From Solirubrobacteraceae bacterium (GTDB lineage: Bacteria; Actinomycetota; Thermoleophilia; Solirubrobacterales; Solirubrobacteraceae), in assembly GCA_016462625.1 (NCBI GenBank), contig JAEMSV010000089.1, positions 1 to 14,732 of the forward strand: 14,732 nucleotides of DNA, written 5' to 3'. Under the pieces are notes generated by a model, which did not search any database, was not told the DNA's origin, and saw only the letters and a program-made list of their open reading frames with translations. Positions 11,950-14,732 of the stretch are shown one piece after another. Position numbers and translations under genes: made by a program. Numbering within the stretch: the stretch's first letter is position 1; each line of letters starts with the position of its first letter.

Positions 11950-12236
11950 GACCGCTGGCCTGCCATGTGGTTGAGGCAGACGGGCTTGGCCGGGACGTCG
12001 TCCCAGCGGGCGGCCTGCCCGACGTAGTCGGCGACGATTGCGTCGAGCTCGGCCTTGGATGTCAGGCCGCGCTCGATGACGTAGCGCCGGCCGTGCTCGT
12101 CGGCGGGCACGTCGACGAGGCGCACGATGCCATCGATGCGCTGGCCGTAGATGACGTGCTCGCCTTCGGTGATGCGGTAGCGGGCGAGTTCGACGCGAGG
12201 GTTCGTTGCGCCGGCGTTGGGCGTGGTGGCGATCAT
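11946..12236 (-). CDS. Small unknown plasmid-type protein (96 aa)
   Basis: It begins at ATG 12236, overlapping the previous gene's stop by 4 nt (ATGA), and ends in another 4-nt overlap with the next gene. Visible pieces are VELARYRITEGEHVIYGQRI, DGIVRLVDVPADEHGRRYVI and ERGLTSKAELDAIVADYVGQ. The alternating beta strands and a closing helix give a compact alpha/beta appearance. It resembles conserved hypothetical proteins of actinobacterial plasmids. The function is unknown. Confidence 0.7.
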   Translation of the reverse strand: MIATTPNAGATNPRVELARYRITEGEHVIYGQRIDGIVRLVDVPADEHGRRYVIERGLTSKAELDAIVADYVGQAARWDDVPAKPVCLNHMAGQRS

Positions 12237-12544
12237 GAGCTGACCTGCTTCCAGGTGGCGGTGCTGCCGTAGCCCTCGGTCTCGAGGTCGTGGAGGACGC
12301 GCGCGTCGTCGCCGCGGCGACAGGCCATGTCGTATTGGACGGCGCGGATTTCGCGGCGGCGGTCCGCGTAGGGCTCGGCCTTGCGGCGCTTCAGGGCGTC
12401 GATGGCGCGGGAGGCCTCGGCCCGGGTCGTGGGGACGACGAATGTGACGCCGCGTTGGATGGCCAGCTGGCGCAGGTAGCGCTGCTGGCGGGGTGTGGGT
12501 GGCAGACCGCTGGGAGTTCGGGTCTGATGGTGGTGATTGGTCAT
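12233..12544 (-). CDS. DUF3072-like small basic protein (103 aa)
   Basis: The product contains TPRQQRYLRQLAIQRGVTF, VVPTTRAEASRAIDALKRRK and ADRRREIRAVQYDMACRRGD. The pattern of a YL..L helix, a threonine-rich turn and a TRAEAS.AIDAL helix is like DUF3072/SAP-type helix-extended-loop-helix proteins, which may bind nucleic acid. The ATG at 12544 lacks a clear Shine-Dalgarno. A 7-bp hairpin and repeat B lie directly upstream, which suggests control of initiation. It couples to the next gene through an ATGA overlap. Confidence 0.65.
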   Translation of the reverse strand: MTNHHHQTRTPSGLPPTPRQQRYLRQLAIQRGVTFVVPTTRAEASRAIDALKRRKAEPYADRRREIRAVQYDMACRRGDDARVLHDLETEGYGSTATWKQVSS

Positions 12545-12545
12545 G

Positions 12546-12563
12546 GCCGCGCCAGAGCGCGGC
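12546..12563 (-). promoter_or_regulatory. Start-proximal hairpin of the 12544 gene
   Basis: GCCGCGC (12546-12552) and GCGCGGC (12557-12563) form a perfect 7-bp stem around a 4-nt loop. It ends one base before the ATG, where it would limit ribosome access until opened by upstream translation. Confidence 0.4.
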
Positions 12564-12570
12564 GCGCGGG

Positions 12571-12630
12571 GCCGTCAAGCCCTGGTCCGTCAGGACTCGC
12601 GAAGCGACCCGCAGGGCGGGGCTTGACGGC
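12571..12630. repeat. Structured repeat family B, copy 1
   Basis: A 12-bp outer stem GCCGTCAAGCCC/GGGCTTGACGGC encloses three small hairpins: GTCC-GTCA-GGAC, TCGC-GAA-GCGA and CCC-GCA-GGG. The shape is cloverleaf-like. The interior is almost identical to copy 2 (14333-14398), while two outer-stem pairs have changed together. It overlaps the 3' end of the gene at 12590-12877 and forms the leader of the gene at 12544. Confidence 0.75.
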
Positions 12631-12877
12631 CGCCGAGCGCGACGTGCTTGGCTGCGAGCCCTGACCGAGCGCCACCGGCCCGCCGTCCCCGCAGGCTGAC
12701 TGCCTCGCCGATGGAGATCACGATCTGCCGAGCTCGGCGAGCGATGCGGGCGGCAGCCGGTCGCGTCTCGGGTGTGCGCTTCGCGGCGCGTTGGCGGCGC
12801 CAGTCGCGAATGGTGATGCCTTCTGGAATGTCGGTATGGACGTACCGGAAGCTGTGCGATCCGCCGGGTTGGTGCAT
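12590..12877 (-). CDS. Small basic protein coupled to the primase (95 aa)
   Basis: ATG at 12877 overlaps the primase stop by one base (TGATG), typical of translational coupling. The N-terminal half is protein-like: GGSHSFRYVHTDIPEGITIR, then DWRRQRAAKRTPETRPAAAR and an ARRARQIVISIGEAV helix. It is strongly basic and may bind DNA. The last ~14 residues (APPCGSLRES end) are encoded inside repeat B, so the present C-terminus may derive from insertion of the repeat into an older, differently ending gene. No known family was recognised. Confidence 0.55.
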   Translation of the reverse strand: MHQPGGSHSFRYVHTDIPEGITIRDWRRQRAAKRTPETRPAAARIARRARQIVISIGEAVSLRGRRAGGARSGLAAKHVALGGRQAPPCGSLRES

Positions 12878-13809
12878 CAGCGCGGCTCGACTCCGAAGAG
12901 GCGGCAGAGCTCGGTGCGCAGCTGCACGAACTGCTGCCCGCTCGTGGCGTAGCCGTACAGCGGGGCGGCGAGGTCGTAGATCGTGCCGCCGCGCCGGCAC
13001 CGCCCGTAGCAGTACCAGCCCCGCTCGGGCGTGTCATAGACGTGCAGGCTTGGGTGGCGATCCTCGTGAAACGGACAGCGCACCTTGCGGTAGCGCGGCA
13101 CCGTGACCCCCAGCAGCCGGCGTACGTAGACGTCGGGCGCGATCGACTGCAACGGGTCATCACGGTCCCGGGGTGTAATCACCTGCGGTGCTTCACGACG
13201 GACCTGCGACGGATCGGGCAGACCTCCGACGACCTCGGAGGCCGCAAGCCGCCGCTCCGTGTCCAGGACGAGCGCGGAGACGGGCGTCGGCGGCTGATGC
13301 TTGTGCGACCAGGTGGCGGGCACACGCAGGATGCGTGCGGCATCTGCCGACGCCGGGTCGGCGCCGATCGCATGCGCGAGGCGGCGATTCGCGCGCTCGA
13401 CCTCGTCTCGCTCCAGCGGTGCGGCGAGCGGCCAATAGGCGTGGCAGTTCGAGCCGCTTCCTGAGCCGATGATGATCGCCGGCTTCGGCTCGAACGCGCG
13501 CAGGGCGGCGACGGCGTCGTCGCCGTCACAGTCGACCCAGAGCGCATGCGCGTGGTGCACTGCGTCGCGGCCGCCGTACCGACGCGTCCGAGGCGCGCAG
13601 CCAACGTAGACGTCCGTCCGTCGCCCGAGCGCGATCGCTCGGGTCGCCAGACCGCGCAGCTGCGATGGCCGGTAGAAGACCTGCCCCATGCCGTGGCCCT
13701 CGTCCAGGCGGTAGCGCAGCTCGACCAGCTCGTCGGCTGCGGCGTCGCCGGCAAGTGCCGAGAGAAAGCGCAGGACGGTCTCGTGGCGGGTGAGTGTCGT
13801 GGTGGTCAT
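12877..13809 (-). CDS. Primase-polymerase (archaeo-eukaryotic type, RepB-like) with CHC2-like zinc finger
   Basis: 310 residues. The AEP core shows motif I LWVDCDGDD (Asp93 and Asp95 as metal ligands), motif II GSGSGSNCHAYWPL with His123, and ADAARILRVPATWSHK, the usual RVPGT-NHK block of RepB-type primases. A C-terminal zinc finger resembles the CHC2 domain of DnaG: Cys245 and His248 in CPFHEDRHPSLHV, then Cys267 and Cys271 in WYCYGRCRRGG. It should prime and perhaps extend DNA at the element's origin. Actinomycete integrative elements often use such Prim-Pol proteins as replication initiators, so this is the likely replication protein. ATG 13809 has only a weak GGA upstream. A hairpin (13832-13858) separates it from ssb, and it couples to the next gene by a one-base overlap. 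Confidence 0.85.
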   Translation of the reverse strand: MTTTTLTRHETVLRFLSALAGDAAADELVELRYRLDEGHGMGQVFYRPSQLRGLATRAIALGRRTDVYVGCAPRTRRYGGRDAVHHAHALWVDCDGDDAVAALRAFEPKPAIIIGSGSGSNCHAYWPLAAPLERDEVERANRRLAHAIGADPASADAARILRVPATWSHKHQPPTPVSALVLDTERRLAASEVVGGLPDPSQVRREAPQVITPRDRDDPLQSIAPDVYVRRLLGVTVPRYRKVRCPFHEDRHPSLHVYDTPERGWYCYGRCRRGGTIYDLAAPLYGYATSGQQFVQLRTELCRLFGVEPR

Positions 13810-13831
13810 GAGCGTTCCGTTCAGGTCGTCA

Positions 13832-13858
13832 GGCCCGCGGCCGTCGTGGCCGCGGGCC
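13832..13858 (-). terminator. 11-bp hairpin between ssb and the primase
   Basis: GGCCCGCGGCC and GGCCGCGGGCC pair perfectly around a 5-nt loop. No T-run follows on either strand. It lies between the ssb stop (13870) and the primase start (13809), so it may attenuate or mark an mRNA 3' end. Its sequence recalls hairpin 1 of repeat family A, but the other arms are absent. Confidence 0.5.
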
Positions 13859-13869
13859 CGCGATGTGGG

Positions 13870-14265
13870 TCAGGCGGCCGGATTGGCCTCGCGTGCCTCG
13901 CCGCCGGTGGCGACGGGCTCTTCGGGCGACGGCTCGGGGCTGGCCTGACCGTTGGTGCGGCTGCGGCTGGCGAGGAAGTCGACGCGCTCGGCGACGATGT
14001 AGACCCGGGAGGCGTACGCGCCGTCCTGCGTCTTGAACTCGTCGAACAGCAGGCGGCCGTCGATTGCGACCTCGCGTCCGGCCTTGAGGTACTGCATGCA
14101 GGCCGAGGCCTGCGCGTCGAAGCACTTGACGTCGAAGTAGCCGTCGTGGCCCTGCTTGCCGGCACGCTTGACGGCGATCCGCAGGGTGCAGATCGAGGTG
14201 CCATTGTCGGTCTCGAAGAGCTTCGGGTCCTTGGTGAGGTGCCCGGTACCGGTCCAGCGGTTCAT
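13870..14265 (-). CDS. ssb: Single-stranded DNA-binding protein
   Basis: 131 residues. The OB fold (1-100) is evident: NRWTGTGHLTKDPKLF, SICTLRIAVKR, GYFDVKCFDAQASACMQYLK, AGREVAIDGRLLFDEF and ASRVYIVAERVDFL. The tail is short and acidic-polar (SPEPSPEEPVATGGEAREAN) and ends in PAA. It lacks the DDDIPF-type tip through which chromosomal SSB recruits repair proteins. That fits a plasmid-type SSB used for replication or transfer of the element. The ATG at 14265 has AGGAG 6 nt upstream. It is the first recognised gene of the leftward operon, with repeat B copy 2 in its leader. Confidence 0.9.
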   Translation of the reverse strand: MNRWTGTGHLTKDPKLFETDNGTSICTLRIAVKRAGKQGHDGYFDVKCFDAQASACMQYLKAGREVAIDGRLLFDEFKTQDGAYASRVYIVAERVDFLASRSRTNGQASPEPSPEEPVATGGEAREANPAA

Positions 14266-14332
14266 GGTGTTCTCCTTGCCCCAGTGGGGGCGGGTCGCGT
14301 GGCTGACAAGGCGGCTACGGGCGCCCGCGAGT

Positions 14333-14398
14333 GGGGCTGTCAAGCGACGGTCCGTCAGGACTCGCGCAGCGACCCGCAGGGCGGCGCTTGACAGCCCC
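14333..14398. repeat. Structured repeat family B, copy 2 (leader of ssb)
   Basis: A 14-bp outer stem GGGGCTGTCAAGCG/CGCTTGACAGCCCC encloses the same interior as copy 1: GTCC-GTCA-GGAC, TCGC-...-GCGA and CCC-GCA-GGG. Relative to copy 1, C-G changes to T-A and C-G to G-C within the outer stem, both with pairing kept. On the minus strand the closing arm holds TTGACA, a perfect -35 hexamer, but no -10 follows at a usual distance. Confidence 0.75.
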
Positions 14399-14732
14399 GC
14401 GTGGGGGGTGCCGACGATGCAGCCGAAGACAGCCACGCGACCCGCCTCACGGGAGCGTGGGAACCCACCGCTGGTCGCTGGCGCCTGACGCCCGTCGGCC
14501 CGGGGCTCGGACCGACGCTGGTAGCCGACCCCCTGGTGGCCGCCGCGGCACCGTGCGCATGCGCCGACCGCTGACGTCGCGGCGAGGACCAACAAGTGCG
14601 GAGTGCGGATCGATGACATGCGCCTCTACGCACAAGAGGGACACATGCTCACCCTGGCCCCGCTCACTCCACCGTCTCGCCCCTGACCTCCAGCTACCGC
14701 TCGACCGACCCGCCCGACACGCTCACTCCCAC
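14399..14732. other. Upstream region of the ssb operon without a supported gene
   Basis: All frames here are Arg/Ala/Gly/Pro-rich and lack ribosome sites, so I call no gene. CGTCGG...CCGACG forms a 6-bp hairpin near 14493-14517. GCTCACTCC occurs at 14662-14670 and 14721-14729, with GCTCACCCT at 14647-14655. These short direct repeats could be iterons or regulator sites. The operon promoter is expected between here and 14265 but could not be pinned down. Confidence 0.35.

Noticed and set aside
12571..12630. Repeat B as a tRNA gene
   Set aside because: It is cloverleaf-shaped but lacks an anticodon loop, a TTCRANY T-loop and an acceptor end.
14447..14644. Minus-strand ORFs upstream of ssb
   Set aside because: Composition is Arg/Ala/Pro-rich in all frames, with no Shine-Dalgarno and no recognisable motif.

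Overview
This is GC-rich actinobacterial-type DNA that holds the left end and part of the backbone of an integrated mobile element. It most resembles an actinomycete integrative and conjugative element or integrated plasmid. The Actinomycetota assignment is inferred from base composition, TANNNT/leaderless starts, and the plasmid-type small proteins. No rRNA or species-level marker is present.

Left boundary (1-340): the chromosome supplies the last 21 residues of a probable SRPBCC/AHSA1-type gene. Next come a minus-strand terminator and a 42-nt 3' fragment of a tRNA-Asp(GUC) gene whose 5' anticodon stem no longer pairs. This is the attachment scar of an element inserted in tRNA-Asp. Iterated GCTACTCC boxes lie between the scar and the integrase.

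Cargo region (358-7910): a tyrosine integrase is followed by an EVE-like + PD-(D/E)xK (HsdR_N-like) protein, which is a candidate modification-dependent restriction enzyme, and by a HEPN-like protein of unknown function. After a decayed stretch with a 3' gene remnant and a probably frameshifted gene comes a compact minus-strand unit at 5291-5596. It has a 26-residue hydrophobic peptide gene with a perfect Shine-Dalgarno, a 5'-terminal hairpin and a very strong terminator. Just upstream lies a predicted ~77-nt RNA with its own -10 box and a UUCG-type terminator, and its 5' end is complementary to the peptide's start-codon region. I read this as an undescribed type I toxin-antitoxin module. Downstream are a small leaderless gene whose promoter overlaps a near-consensus LexA/SOS box, an unknown convergent gene, a secreted Excalibur + NucA/NucB DNase, a decayed paralogue of the SOS gene, a 55-residue ORF and an ECF-like sigma factor.

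Backbone operon (8626-14265, all minus strand, read right to left): SSB, a primase-polymerase with a CHC2-like zinc finger, a small basic protein, four small plasmid-type proteins (several in 4-nt overlaps), ParB, and an ArdC-like antirestriction/metallopeptidase protein. Two families of structured repeats sit in the leaders of these genes. Family A lies before parB and ardC; family B lies before ssb and before the gene at 12544. In each family the two copies differ at paired positions while pairing is kept, so the structure itself seems to be selected.

Together the genes describe integration (Int, att), replication (Prim-Pol, SSB), maintenance (ParB, possible toxin-antitoxin), entry into and defence of the host (ArdC, EVE-nuclease), and stress-linked control (SOS box). 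No relaxase, FtsK/TraB or T4SS gene is inside the window; if present they lie to the right.
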